From NCBI GenBank assembly GCA_947478175.1, contig CANJUQ010000006.1, positions 22,303 to 86,302 on the forward strand: a DNA stretch of 64,000 nucleotides, given 5' to 3'. The first letter of the stretch is position 1, and each line of letters begins with the position of its first letter. Positions 43,611 to 53,041 of the stretch are shown here, one piece after another. A program made the translations under genes and the position numbers. A model generated the notes under the pieces. The model was not told where the DNA came from and made no database searches. It worked only from the letters and a program-made list of their open reading frames with translations. The stretch is from Thiotrichales bacterium. Its GTDB lineage: Bacteria > Pseudomonadota > Gammaproteobacteria > Francisellales > CACEW01.

Positions 43611-44465
43611 TTACCAGGCCTTGCCCATTGAGCTGACCAGATTTTGAAAATCTTGTCCGCCTAAATAACCAGGATAATAAGACGGCTGACCCGTTGTCTT
43701 ATCAACATAAATTAAAGTGGGTGTCCCCTGAAAACCATATTGATTAAATAGCGCTGTATTGTCAGACACCTGATCAAAAACAGCTGAATTTGTTTTGTTA
43801 TTATCCAGCGCTTTAATTCCGCCTTCTTCTTTTTGAGCATCAAATTTCAATTCATCTTGGCGCAATAAATCATCTGCCGTAGCGGGATCTTTAGGCTGTA
43901 ATAGCGCCGCTGATTTTCCGGGTGAGCTGGCTTTTAAGAATCCAACGGGGATCCAACGAACTTGCAATTGACCACTGTCTATTAATGGGAAAACTTCTTT
44001 GTATAACAAATGACAATAAATACAGTTGGGATCTAAATAAATATAAGCCTGGTGAGGTGCAGAATCTTTACCATCGACGATCCAATGGGATTTTTGAGCA
44101 TCCACAATCGCGGATTTTGCTGTGACTGAGACGACATATTTTTGCGTAAATTCAGCGGATAGATTTTTACCCGACGGGTCAATTAAATTACCTAAGAATA
44201 AATACTTCCCCTGATTATCTGCATAAATAATCATGGCTCCGCCACTGCCTGATGCTGGAGATAAAACATAACCATTGATATTTCCAACGGCTGTAAATTC
44301 TTGGGTAATTTTGGCTTTACCTTGAGTGATTTTCGTCACCAAAGTCGCGCCTGGATCTAAGGTCAGCATTAAAGAAGAGGATGAAGCGGTAGAAGTAGCC
44401 GCTGAAAGCGTCGCAGCAAAAGTCAAAGGCAAAGCAAGAAACATTAATTTTAAAAAAGCTCGCAT
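43611..44465 (-). CDS. DsbC/DsbG-like periplasmic thiol:disulfide interchange protein
   Basis: Signal peptide; YLDPNCIYCHLLYKEVFP (CxxC), GTPTLIYVDK cis-Pro. Confidence 0.8.
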   Translation of the reverse strand: MRAFLKLMFLALPLTFAATLSAATSTASSSSLMLTLDPGATLVTKITQGKAKITQEFTAVGNINGYVLSPASGSGGAMIIYADNQGKYLFLGNLIDPSGKNLSAEFTQKYVVSVTAKSAIVDAQKSHWIVDGKDSAPHQAYIYLDPNCIYCHLLYKEVFPLIDSGQLQVRWIPVGFLKASSPGKSAALLQPKDPATADDLLRQDELKFDAQKEEGGIKALDNNKTNSAVFDQVSDNTALFNQYGFQGTPTLIYVDKTTGQPSYYPGYLGGQDFQNLVSSMGKAW

Positions 44466-44570
44466 CCGTCATGATCCCTAGTTAAAAAATAGCGCGCGAT
44501 AGTATCGGCTCTTTTGGGAAGTGGCAAACGGGCGGATCTAAAAAAATGCTCCGTATTTCCTGATGACCCT

Positions 44571-44596
44571 GTAGGGGCAGACCTATGTGTCTGCCC
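44571..44596 (+). repeat. REP-like GTAG hairpin, left half of inverted pair
   Basis: GTAGGGGCAGACCTATGTGTCTGCCC. Confidence 0.75.
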
Positions 44597-44621
44597 TCGA
44601 TCGATGGCAGGTACTTATCGC

Positions 44622-44647
44622 GGGCGGACACATAGGTCCGCCCCTAC
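44622..44647 (-). repeat. REP-like GTAG hairpin, right half of inverted pair
   Basis: Minus strand GTAGGGGCGGACCTATGTGTCCGCCC. Confidence 0.75.
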
Positions 44648-44777
44648 GGGAAGCATCCATCAAAATGATCTCTCCAAAAAATTTCAAACTAAATTTCATT
44701 GATTTTCATGCCCCTAAAAATACCCACGGCATAGCCACAGGTTATCAACAGCTTGTTCATTTGCTCAACTGGACTTA

Positions 44778-44824
44778 ACACACTATCTTGTGTTAAAAAT
44801 AAAATATAACACTACATATTGTGT
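44778..44824 (+). promoter_or_regulatory. Two NrdR boxes upstream of nrdA
   Basis: ACACACTATCTTGTGT (44778-44793) and ACACTACATATTGTGT (44809-44824), 31 bp apart start to start. Confidence 0.85.
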
Positions 44825-44906
44825 TTTGAGATTTATTTCCTACAAACCGACTGATAACCTAACGCACTTTTTTCTTAAATTTATATCACTAAATACGAGG
44901 ACAACC

Positions 44907-47747
44907 ATGAGCTTAAAAATTGCTGAAAATATGCCTATGCCTAGATCTAACCCAATCCCAGAAGAAGCTTATTTAGATTCACCAGAATTAGATCAAAACC
45001 CGACAAAAACACTCAGAGTTATCAAAAGAAACGGCAGCGTGACTAGCTTTGATACCCACAAAATTGCCATTGCACTCACCAAAGCTTTCTTAGCGGTGGA
45101 AGGCGGCCGAGCCGCTGAGTCTGCCCGAGTTCATGAGTTAGTAGAAAACCTAGCTAATCAAGTGTCTGAAATTTTGCATCGCAGATTATCTAACCATGGA
45201 ACTGTCCATATTGAAGATATTCAGGATCAAGCTGAACTTGCTCTCATGAGAGCGGGCGAACATGCCGTCGCTAGAAACTATGTGCTTTATCGCGAATCTC
45301 GAAAAAAGATCAGAGATCAAAACAACGCAGGTCCAGCCGTTCCAGGCATCTTAAGAGTCAAAGATAAAAATGGCTTATTAAAAGCCCTAGATACTGAAAG
45401 ACTTCACATTCTTTTGACAGAAGCCTGCGAAAATCTCCCCGAAGTTAATAAACAGCTGATCTTTGAAGATACCCTTAAAAATTTATTTGAAGGGATTAAT
45501 CAATCTGAAGTCGCCGATGCTTTAGTCATGAGTGCAAGAAGCTATGTCGAAACAGATCCTAGCTACAGCTTGGCGACGGCTAGATTGCTCATGGATATCA
45601 TTCGGGCAGAAGCCCTGAGTTATTTAAATATTGCTGAACAAGCGACTCAGGCTGAGATGAAAAATTATTACCCCAAAGCCTTAATTAATTTTATTGAACA
45701 GGGAATCTTGAATGAAAGAATTAATCCAAAATTAAAAGAATTCGATCTGGCTAAATTAGGCGCAGCCCTTATTCCTGAACGTGATTTAGATTTTACTTAT
45801 TTAGGCTTACAGACACTTTATGACCGTTATTTCATCCATGAAAATAATATCCGTTATGAACTCCCCCAAGTATTTTTTATGCGCGTGGCCATGGGACTGG
45901 CTCTCAATGAACCTAATAAAGAACAAATGGCCATCGAATTTTATGAGATTTTATCCAGTTTTAATTACATGGCGTCCACGCCGACTTTGTTTAATTCAGG
46001 GACAACAAGACCTCAATTATCCAGCTGCTTTCTAACGACTATTTCAGATGATCTCTCAGAGATTTATTTACAAATTCATAACAACGCCATGCTCTCCAAA
46101 TTTGCAGGCGGCATTGGCAATGATTGGACAAATGTCAGAGGCATGAATGCTTATATCAAAGGCACTAACGGTCGATCCCAGGGGATTATTCCTTTTTTGA
46201 AAGTCGCCAATGACACCGCCGTCGCAGTGAATCAAGGCGGAAAAAGAAAAGGGGCGGTCTGTGCTTATCTAGAAACTTGGCATATCGATATCGAAGAATT
46301 TATCGAGCTGAGAAAAAATTCAGGGGATGATCGACGCCGGACGCATGATATGAATACAGCGCATTGGGTCCCTGATTTATTCATGAAAAGAGTGATGGAA
46401 AAAAGTGACTGGACTTTATTCACCCCCAACGAAGTGCCCGATTTGCATGATCTTTACGGTGAAGCATTCGAAAAAAAATATGCTGAATACGAAGCTCGTG
46501 CCAGCCGTGGTGAAATTCAAAGCAAAGTGATTAAGGCTCAACAGCTCTGGCGCAAGATGCTGACCATGCTGTTTGAAACTGGCCATCCCTGGTTAACTTT
46601 TAAAGACCCTTGTAATTTAAGATCGCCTCAGCAGCATTGCGGCGTGGTTCATAGTTCTAATCTATGTACTGAGATTACTTTGAATACTTCGCGCGAAGAA
46701 ATCGCCGTCTGTAATTTGGGCTCTATTAATCTTCCCGCCCATATGACGCCTGAAAAAAATCTTGATCTTAAAAAGCTCAAAAAGACCATAAAAACAGCTA
46801 TTCGGATGCTCGATAATGTCCTAGAAATTAATTACTACACCGTCCCAGAAGCCAGAAAATCTAATTTAAGACATCGTCCCATTGGCCTGGGAATCATGGG
46901 GTTTCATGACGCGCTCTATCTTCAAAATATTCCGTATGACACTGAGAAAGCCGTTCAATTTGCCGATGAATCAATGGAGACTATTAGTTACTACGCCATT
47001 GAAGCCTCTTGTGATCTTGCCAAAGAACGGGGGTCTTACGAAACTTTCGAGGGTTCTCTATGGTCCAAAGGGATTTTGCCAATAGATTCCATTCAGCTCT
47101 TAGCTCAAACGCGAGGTGAAAATTATCTAGAACAAGATCTTTCTCAGACCCTCGATTGGACAAAACTACGCAATAAAGTCAGAACCCAAGGCATGAGAAA
47201 TTCGAATGTCATGGCCATTGCACCGACAGCAACCATTGCGAATATTTGCGGAGTTTCCCAATCGATTGAGCCGACTTATCAGAATCTCTATGTCAAATCC
47301 AATATGTCGGGTGAGTTCACAGTTATTAATCCTTATTTAGTCACGGCGTTAAAAAATAAAAATCTCTGGGACGAAGTCATGATTAACGACCTGAAATATT
47401 TTGATGGGTCTGTGAGTAAAATCGATCGGATTCCGCCAGATATCAAAAGACTCTTTGCGACAGCGTTTGAAATAGATCCCACTTGGTTAATAGACTCTGC
47501 TTCTCGTCGCCAAAAATGGATTGACCAGGCTCAATCTTTAAATCTTTATGTCGCGCAGCCTTCCGGAAAAATTCTGGATCAGATCTATAAACAAGCTTGG
47601 ATCCGCGGCTTAAAGACAACTTATTACTTAAGAAGCTTGGGAGCGACTTCGACAGAAAAATCGACATTAGAAAAATCAGAGCTCAACGCAGTCAAAATCG
47701 AGAAAGTTTGTTCGATCTTGAATCCCGACTGTGAGTCGTGCCAGTAA
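44907..47747 (+). CDS. nrdA: Class I ribonucleoside-diphosphate reductase, alpha subunit
   Basis: ATP-cone N-term (VIKRNGSVTSFDTHKIAIALTKAF), STPTLFNSGTTRPQLSSCFL, NLGSINLP, C-terminal CESCQ; start at SD-preceded ATG 44907. Confidence 0.95.
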   Translation: MSLKIAENMPMPRSNPIPEEAYLDSPELDQNPTKTLRVIKRNGSVTSFDTHKIAIALTKAFLAVEGGRAAESARVHELVENLANQVSEILHRRLSNHGTVHIEDIQDQAELALMRAGEHAVARNYVLYRESRKKIRDQNNAGPAVPGILRVKDKNGLLKALDTERLHILLTEACENLPEVNKQLIFEDTLKNLFEGINQSEVADALVMSARSYVETDPSYSLATARLLMDIIRAEALSYLNIAEQATQAEMKNYYPKALINFIEQGILNERINPKLKEFDLAKLGAALIPERDLDFTYLGLQTLYDRYFIHENNIRYELPQVFFMRVAMGLALNEPNKEQMAIEFYEILSSFNYMASTPTLFNSGTTRPQLSSCFLTTISDDLSEIYLQIHNNAMLSKFAGGIGNDWTNVRGMNAYIKGTNGRSQGIIPFLKVANDTAVAVNQGGKRKGAVCAYLETWHIDIEEFIELRKNSGDDRRRTHDMNTAHWVPDLFMKRVMEKSDWTLFTPNEVPDLHDLYGEAFEKKYAEYEARASRGEIQSKVIKAQQLWRKMLTMLFETGHPWLTFKDPCNLRSPQQHCGVVHSSNLCTEITLNTSREEIAVCNLGSINLPAHMTPEKNLDLKKLKKTIKTAIRMLDNVLEINYYTVPEARKSNLRHRPIGLGIMGFHDALYLQNIPYDTEKAVQFADESMETISYYAIEASCDLAKERGSYETFEGSLWSKGILPIDSIQLLAQTRGENYLEQDLSQTLDWTKLRNKVRTQGMRNSNVMAIAPTATIANICGVSQSIEPTYQNLYVKSNMSGEFTVINPYLVTALKNKNLWDEVMINDLKYFDGSVSKIDRIPPDIKRLFATAFEIDPTWLIDSASRRQKWIDQAQSLNLYVAQPSGKILDQIYKQAWIRGLKTTYYLRSLGATSTEKSTLEKSELNAVKIEKVCSILNPDCESCQ

Positions 47748-47787
47748 ATTAAAAAATTAAAAAATTAAAAAAACCAAAGGATCCTTC

Positions 47788-48897
47788 ATGAGCTCTCAAA
47801 TAATAAACCCTACCGAACATGGTGCTCTTGGCCTCGAGCAAATCAAAATGGGTGCGCGCCGAATCCAAGTTGACGATAAAAAAATCATCAATTGCCGCGC
47901 GGATCTCAATCAGCTCTTCCCCTTAAAATACGACTGGGCTTGGCAAAAATATCTCGCCGCCTGTGCCAATCATTGGATGCCTCAAGAAATCAATATGTCG
48001 GCAGATCTTGCGACTTGGAAAGACCCTAATGGTTTAACGCCAGATGAACGCATGATTCTCAAAAGAGCGCTTGGATTTTTTTCGACGGCCGATTCTTTAG
48101 TCGCCAATAATCTAGTCCTGGCCATCTATCGCCATATTACTAATCCAGAGTGCCGCCAATATTTACTTAGACAGGCTTTCGAAGAAGCCCTGCATACCCA
48201 TTCTTATACTTATATTATTGAATCCCTGGGCTTGGACGAATCTGAATTATTTAACATGTACCGAGAGATCCCCTCTATCCATGATAAAGCTGCTTGGTCT
48301 TTACAGTTCACTCAAGATTTGGCCCAAGATGGTTTTCATACGGGGACTCCCGAAAATGATCAAAGATTCTTGAGAGATTTGATTGCCTTCTATGTGATTT
48401 TTGAAGGCCTTTTTTTCTATGTTGGCTTTGTCCAAGTGTTAAGTTTTGGCCGGCGCAACAAAATGACTGGGACAGCAGAACAGATTCAATATATTTTGCG
48501 AGACGAATCCATGCATTTAAATTTTGGTATTGATTTAATTAATCAAATCAAAATTGAAAATCCCCATCTATGGACAGCCAGTTTTAAATCTGAAATTACC
48601 CAAATGATCCAACAAGCAGTCCATCTTGAAATGCAATATGCCCATGACACGATGCCCCGCGGGGTTTTGGGGCTCAATGCCAATATGTTCGAAGAGTACA
48701 TGCACTGCATTGCCAATCGACGTTGTGCCCAAATTGGCTTGGCAGAACTATTTCCAGGGGCTAAAAATCCATTTCCCTGGATGAGTGAAGTGATTGATTT
48801 AAAGAAAGAGAAAAACTTTTTTGAAACCCGAGTCACGGAATATCAAACCGGTGGAGCGCTTTCTTGGGGAGGAGAAGAGGACGACGAAAAACTATAA
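47788..48897 (+). CDS. nrdB: Class I ribonucleoside-diphosphate reductase, beta subunit
   Basis: Ferritin-like metal ligands ([20 protein letters not shown]), position after nrdA. Confidence 0.95.
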   Translation: MSSQIINPTEHGALGLEQIKMGARRIQVDDKKIINCRADLNQLFPLKYDWAWQKYLAACANHWMPQEINMSADLATWKDPNGLTPDERMILKRALGFFSTADSLVANNLVLAIYRHITNPECRQYLLRQAFEEALHTHSYTYIIESLGLDESELFNMYREIPSIHDKAAWSLQFTQDLAQDGFHTGTPENDQRFLRDLIAFYVIFEGLFFYVGFVQVLSFGRRNKMTGTAEQIQYILRDESMHLNFGIDLINQIKIENPHLWTASFKSEITQMIQQAVHLEMQYAHDTMPRGVLGLNANMFEEYMHCIANRRCAQIGLAELFPGAKNPFPWMSEVIDLKKEKNFFETRVTEYQTGGALSWGGEEDDEKL

Positions 48898-48914
48898 AAG
48901 CATCTATTCTCTCA

Positions 48915-48939
48915 GGGCGAATACAAGATTCACCCCTAC
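48915..48939 (-). repeat. REP-like GTAG hairpin
   Basis: Minus strand GTAGGGGTGAATCTTGTATTCGCCC. Confidence 0.78.
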
Positions 48940-48973
48940 ATTGAAATATTTTAACTCTGAGTTCCTCCTAACT

Positions 48974-48996
48974 GCCCGCCCCTTGGCGGGCTTTTT
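48974..48996 (+). terminator. Rho-independent terminator of nrdAB
   Basis: gcccgccccttggcgggc followed by ttttt. Confidence 0.85.
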
Positions 48997-49021
48997 ATTT
49001 TAATTTTAATCTGGATACAGC

Positions 49022-50422
49022 TCACGAACGCCAACCTTTTTTCCATTGTTGATATTCTGGAAACGTTATTTGATAGCGAGCGATATTGCCCTCATGCAAG
49101 CTCATCAGTTCATCTTCGAGTACTTCAATAAAACGACTACGTTTTGATAAATCCATTTGGGTTGATTGCGTTTTAATATGTTTCAGTGCCAATGTTTTAT
49201 TAAGACACTGTTGAATAATAAATCTCAGCGTCATGGATATTAATTCTCGATGCTGTAATCGAAACAAATCAGGTTCGCCAATGGATTGTCGGATGGCTGA
49301 ATATCTTGCGCTCGACTGTTGATAGGCCCAACCATAGACCTCTCGTAAAGGCTCAATCCGGTTGAGTTCGTAAACGCTGATGATGCCGTCTATGTAAGAT
49401 TGCTTGGGGACATCAATAAATGAGAGTGGGCATAGATTATTTTGAATCAGAGAAATATTGGCAGCGAGTCGTGACACGCGTTTATTCACATCTAAAAATG
49501 GCTGTAAATAAGGCAAATGGACCATGCTAAAGAAAGATTGTTCAAAAGGATCCTTGATAGCGGCTGCGGTCTCTAAAATTTGATTAAAAATTTCATTGAT
49601 AAGCGCTGGAATCTCTAAAGGGTGATACACTGTTTTTCCAATCCCAACAGGTGCAACGCGTAGACTGCCACTTGCTTGAGGATCACCGAGTAAGTTGTCT
49701 GAGAGCAAGGCGTGTAAATTTAAAATCGTATGTCGATTAAAACCAATTTGACTGGCATGAAGAATGAGAAATTCGATGGCGTGTTTATGGTTAAGCAGCA
49801 TCTGGGTTTCTTGGGCATTTTTACCGGGTGTTATGTAATCAAGATTAAGTAACTCTTGGGTTTCGAGTAGTGAGTAAGTGTTACCTTCTAAGCGGCTTGA
49901 GTTCCATGACAAATCAATCAAGAGTCGTTCGTGGATTCTTCGAACATAAGTCCCAGCCTCTGTTTGAATATCTTGTGTTTTTCCCAGCTCAAACAAATGG
50001 TCTCGCATCTTTTGGGGGAGATAAAAACTTTGGTTGGGTTGGTAACTATCAAGAAATTTTCGTTGGTAACTGACGGGTTTTCGTTGGATTAAAGGCTGAT
50101 GAATGTACTGACACAGTTTTTGACTTTCCGGCGAAAGATTAATAAGACCTTCGTCGTTTTCGAGATTTTCACTGTTGCTTTTATCTTTAGCATTTAAATC
50201 TAATTCTTCAGTTGGAAGCTTGGCAAGATATTGCCGAGAGGGTCCATTTCCCAGGGCTTCAATACGATTTTGGCTTTCTAATAGAACCAATCGACGCTGC
50301 AAGGTACGTTTATTGATTTGAATGGGCATGGCCATTATTAGTTCGTCGATTGAGGATTGAGGGTGTGAATTTAATGCATTGAGAATATGCGTTAGTTCAT
50401 CTTGATTAATTATTCTGGCCAT
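49022..50422 (-). CDS. Fic/DOC-family protein with N-terminal HTH-like region
   Basis: SSRLEGN inhibitory-helix motif; HLPYLQPFLDVNKRVSRLAANI core; N-term DELTHILNALNSHPQSSIDELIMAMP...NKRTLQRRL; start set at MARIINQ. Confidence 0.85.
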   Translation of the reverse strand: MARIINQDELTHILNALNSHPQSSIDELIMAMPIQINKRTLQRRLVLLESQNRIEALGNGPSRQYLAKLPTEELDLNAKDKSNSENLENDEGLINLSPESQKLCQYIHQPLIQRKPVSYQRKFLDSYQPNQSFYLPQKMRDHLFELGKTQDIQTEAGTYVRRIHERLLIDLSWNSSRLEGNTYSLLETQELLNLDYITPGKNAQETQMLLNHKHAIEFLILHASQIGFNRHTILNLHALLSDNLLGDPQASGSLRVAPVGIGKTVYHPLEIPALINEIFNQILETAAAIKDPFEQSFFSMVHLPYLQPFLDVNKRVSRLAANISLIQNNLCPLSFIDVPKQSYIDGIISVYELNRIEPLREVYGWAYQQSSARYSAIRQSIGEPDLFRLQHRELISMTLRFIIQQCLNKTLALKHIKTQSTQMDLSKRSRFIEVLEDELMSLHEGNIARYQITFPEYQQWKKGWRS

Positions 50423-50423
50423 T

Positions 50424-50504
50424 TTTAGTGTCACTTCTAGGGTTCTTAGTGTCACTTTAAGATTTTTAGTGTCACTTTACCAAGGTTTAGTGTCACTTTA
50501 AGAT
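50424..50504. repeat. Four direct repeats (core TTAGTGTCACTT) upstream of the Fic gene
   Basis: agtgtcac cores at 50427, 50448, 50468, 50489 (spacing 21/20/21 bp). Confidence 0.95.
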
Positions 50505-50725
50505 AAATAATATTTTATTTTTGATTCTGATAGCCCTGCAAAAAACCTGTAAAAAATACGGGTAAATTCATAACTATTAGAAAAACCTAGAAATCTATTT
50601 AATGCGCCCTGTGCTTAGGTCTTCTTTCGCGTCAACCATTGAATTGAGCTCAATATTTGACAAGACAAGATAAAACAAGATTCCCAGCATGAGTTATCAG
50701 GAAACACTGAGAGGACGGAGAGAGA

Positions 50726-51070
50726 ATGGAAAGATTACAAAATATCAAAATCGTTGGCCGTGTCGGGCCTTCTGACAATCCTGCTTTGCTTTGTGAAATT
50801 CCACAAAGTTTGGCTGCCCATATTGAAATAGATTCACAAGGACAAGTCGATACATTCGACATGATAAAAATATTACGGCGGGCCTATATAAAACAGGTTT
50901 CCCAAAAAACCCTTGATTCAAATGGTCTCAGCCAATCTGAGCGGGAATATTTATACAAAAAAATCTTTGATAAAACTTTGGCCATTGAACCTAAAAATAA
51001 TTTCAAAAATCAGGAGAACCCCAGTCAAACAAGCCAGACCAGCCAGACAATACAAAGGAAAGCATCATGA
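50726..51070 (+). CDS. Hypothetical protein (114 aa), first gene of a small operon
   Basis: ATG-overlapping with next gene (ATGA); SD-like gagagag upstream. Confidence 0.6.
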   Translation: MERLQNIKIVGRVGPSDNPALLCEIPQSLAAHIEIDSQGQVDTFDMIKILRRAYIKQVSQKTLDSNGLSQSEREYLYKKIFDKTLAIEPKNNFKNQENPSQTSQTSQTIQRKAS

Positions 51071-51393
51071 GCATTGCAGAAAAAATAGAATCCAGCGTTT
51101 TATCTTTTTATGCTCGAGATGAACAAACCAGCCGCTGTTATCGAACCTCAGTCCGTGAAACTGACTGCGATATCACCCTCAAAATGCCAGTCGATCTGGT
51201 CGAAGATCTTCAATATAAAGCAGACGCTATGGGGGTATATTTTGACGAACTCATTCTTCAGATCTTGGCCAAACGCCTGGACCAATCCCAAGAACAAATT
51301 GATATGGAACGAGCTTGGCAAACGCGTGAAGAACTGGGTATTCCCCATGAAATCTCGAGAGAAGAATTAGAAGAAGATCGAGTTGCGAGCTGA
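51067..51393 (+). CDS. Putative ribbon-helix-helix-like small protein
   Basis: CDITLKMPVDLVEDLQYKADAMGVYFDELILQILAKRL resembles an RHH unit. Confidence 0.5.
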   Translation: MSIAEKIESSVLSFYARDEQTSRCYRTSVRETDCDITLKMPVDLVEDLQYKADAMGVYFDELILQILAKRLDQSQEQIDMERAWQTREELGIPHEISREELEEDRVAS

Positions 51394-51397
51394 GCTT

Positions 51398-51429
51398 AAA
51401 GTACGTATAGTACGTACTATACGTACTTT
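51398..51429. promoter_or_regulatory. Perfect 32-bp palindrome upstream of phd/relE
   Basis: AAAGTACGTATAGTAC|GTACTATACGTACTTT, 24 bp upstream of the antitoxin start. Confidence 0.85.
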
Positions 51430-51453
51430 TTTCACGACTCCAGGAACCCTCCA

Positions 51454-51684
51454 ATGAAAGCCAGCGCCACAGAATTAAACAAACAACCCGGGAAATACAT
51501 CAACCATGCATTGACCGAGCCAGTCGTGATAGAAAGATCTGGTCAGCCAGTCGCTGTCATGCTTTCATTTGAACTATTCACTCGTCTTGAAGATGCCTAT
51601 TGGGGCGAATTAGCGGCTCTTTCTGATCAAGAAAAATCCGTTGGGAAAAAAGCCAGTCTCCAATTTTTACAGAGCGATGAATAA
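51454..51684 (+). CDS. Phd/YefM-family antitoxin
   Basis: MKASATELNKQPGKYINHALTEPVVIERSGQPVAVMLSFELFTRL. Confidence 0.88.
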   Translation: MKASATELNKQPGKYINHALTEPVVIERSGQPVAVMLSFELFTRLEDAYWGELAALSDQEKSVGKKASLQFLQSDE

Positions 51685-51687
51685 ACC

Positions 51688-51963
51688 ATGCTAGAGATTG
51701 ATCTCAAGCCCAGAGCAAAGAGATTCATAGAGTCCCTTCCACCCAAACACCAAAGACAAGTTAAAAACAGTGTTTTAGCTTTGTTAGAAAACCCAAAACC
51801 CCAAGACTCTAAAAAACTTCTGGGCTATGAGCACTATCTACGGATCGATATTGGTGAATATCGTATTATTTATCGCCATTCCACCAAACTTCTCACCGTT
51901 GTCTTGATTGGAAAGCGCAATGACGATGAGGTCTATCGAGTCGCCAAAAGAATCTTAAATTAA
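51688..51963 (+). CDS. RelE/ParE-family toxin
   Basis: KRFIESLPPKHQRQVKNSVLALLENP...YLRIDIGEYRIIYRH...VVLIGKRNDDEVY. Confidence 0.9.
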   Translation: MLEIDLKPRAKRFIESLPPKHQRQVKNSVLALLENPKPQDSKKLLGYEHYLRIDIGEYRIIYRHSTKLLTVVLIGKRNDDEVYRVAKRILN

Positions 51964-52045
51964 CGCGTTTTAACCGCCGCTCTGTTCTTTCACAACTAAG
52001 CCTCCCTGCGTATTATCACGACCCATTTTTTTAAAAATCTAATTC

Positions 52046-53041
52046 ATGCAAAAAATCTTACTAGTCCGAAATGACAACATTGGGGATTTAATCAATACCA
52101 CCCCAGCGATCGCAGCACTTAGAAAAAAATTCCCCAAATCTCAAATCGACATCGTCGTTAATACTGAAAATTATTGCGCTATCCATGGAAACCCTAATAT
52201 CAATCACTGTTTTATTTACACTAAAACTAAACATGTAAAAGGCTTTTTAAAAAAATCCAAAGCCCTGCTCTATAAATTTTCTTTGCTAAGAAAAATTAAA
52301 AAAACCCACTATGACCTAGCCATCTTATTTCGTTTTGATTATTCAAAAAACGCCCTCTGTTGGATGAAAGCCAAAAGAACTATTGGTGTTCAAAACCCCC
52401 AAGGGAAAACTTTTTTTACAGATATTATTTTTTCTAATCCCCAGCAACCTGAAGTTTTATTTTGCTTTGATTTATTAGCGCCTCTGGGAATTTTCTATCA
52501 AAACGAACAAACCCAATTTTTCTTGCCTAAACAATCAGAACCTCTGGGTCTTCCCTATCAAGATTTTTTGGGAATCCATTTATCTTCTCGCCTGGAAAAA
52601 AATAGCTATCCAGAAAAATATTTTTTAGAAATTTTAAAAAACATCCCTTCCAAAAATATTATTCTAACCGCTGCTCCCAATGATTTCGCCATGGCAAAAC
52701 GTCTAGCTGAATCTACAGGCGTTACTTTTGTTCCTACAAAATCTTTTTTAGAAGCGGTTGCTGTCTTTGCTCACTGTTCACTGGTTTTAACTTTAGATGG
52801 CGGCATGGCTCATGCAGCAGCTGCTTTAGGAATAAAAACCATTACCCTAATGAATCAAGATAAAATATCACGCTGGGTACCTTGGGGCATGCAAGAATGG
52901 GTGATTTCTAGTCTCTCTGGCCATTGCAAAGATATCCCTCCAGAAAAAGTTACTACTCAAATCAATCAACTCAAAAACACAAATACAAATACAAATACAA
53001 ATAAAACCAAAAAAAATTATAAAACAGGAAGCTTGCTATGA
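52046..53041 (+). CDS. Glycosyltransferase family 9 (heptosyltransferase-like)
   Basis: ILLVRNDNIGDLINTTPAIAALRKKFP, LVLTLDGGMAHAAAALGIKTITL. Confidence 0.85.
   Translation: MQKILLVRNDNIGDLINTTPAIAALRKKFPKSQIDIVVNTENYCAIHGNPNINHCFIYTKTKHVKGFLKKSKALLYKFSLLRKIKKTHYDLAILFRFDYSKNALCWMKAKRTIGVQNPQGKTFFTDIIFSNPQQPEVLFCFDLLAPLGIFYQNEQTQFFLPKQSEPLGLPYQDFLGIHLSSRLEKNSYPEKYFLEILKNIPSKNIILTAAPNDFAMAKRLAESTGVTFVPTKSFLEAVAVFAHCSLVLTLDGGMAHAAAALGIKTITLMNQDKISRWVPWGMQEWVISSLSGHCKDIPPEKVTTQINQLKNTNTNTNTNKTKKNYKTGSLL

Noticed and set aside
44790-44906. N-terminal extension of NrdA
   Set aside because: Overlaps NrdR boxes/promoter; an SD-preceded ATG at 44907 starts the conserved protein.
47750-47775. aattaaaaaa repeats between nrdA and nrdB
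   Set aside because: Short simple-sequence spacer typical of this AT-rich genome.
50423-50455. N-terminal extension MTLRTLEVTLK of the Fic protein
   Set aside because: This is translation of the direct-repeat array (VTL repeats); MARIINQ is the likelier start.
50424-50504. Direct repeats as a CRISPR array
   Set aside because: Only ~20-bp units with ~7-10 bp between cores and no spacers or cas genes; fits operator/iteron repeats better.
51398-51432. 32-bp palindrome followed by T-run as an intrinsic terminator
   Set aside because: Cannot be fully excluded, but the stem is only moderately GC-rich and lies just upstream of a Phd/RelE pair, so an operator is favoured.
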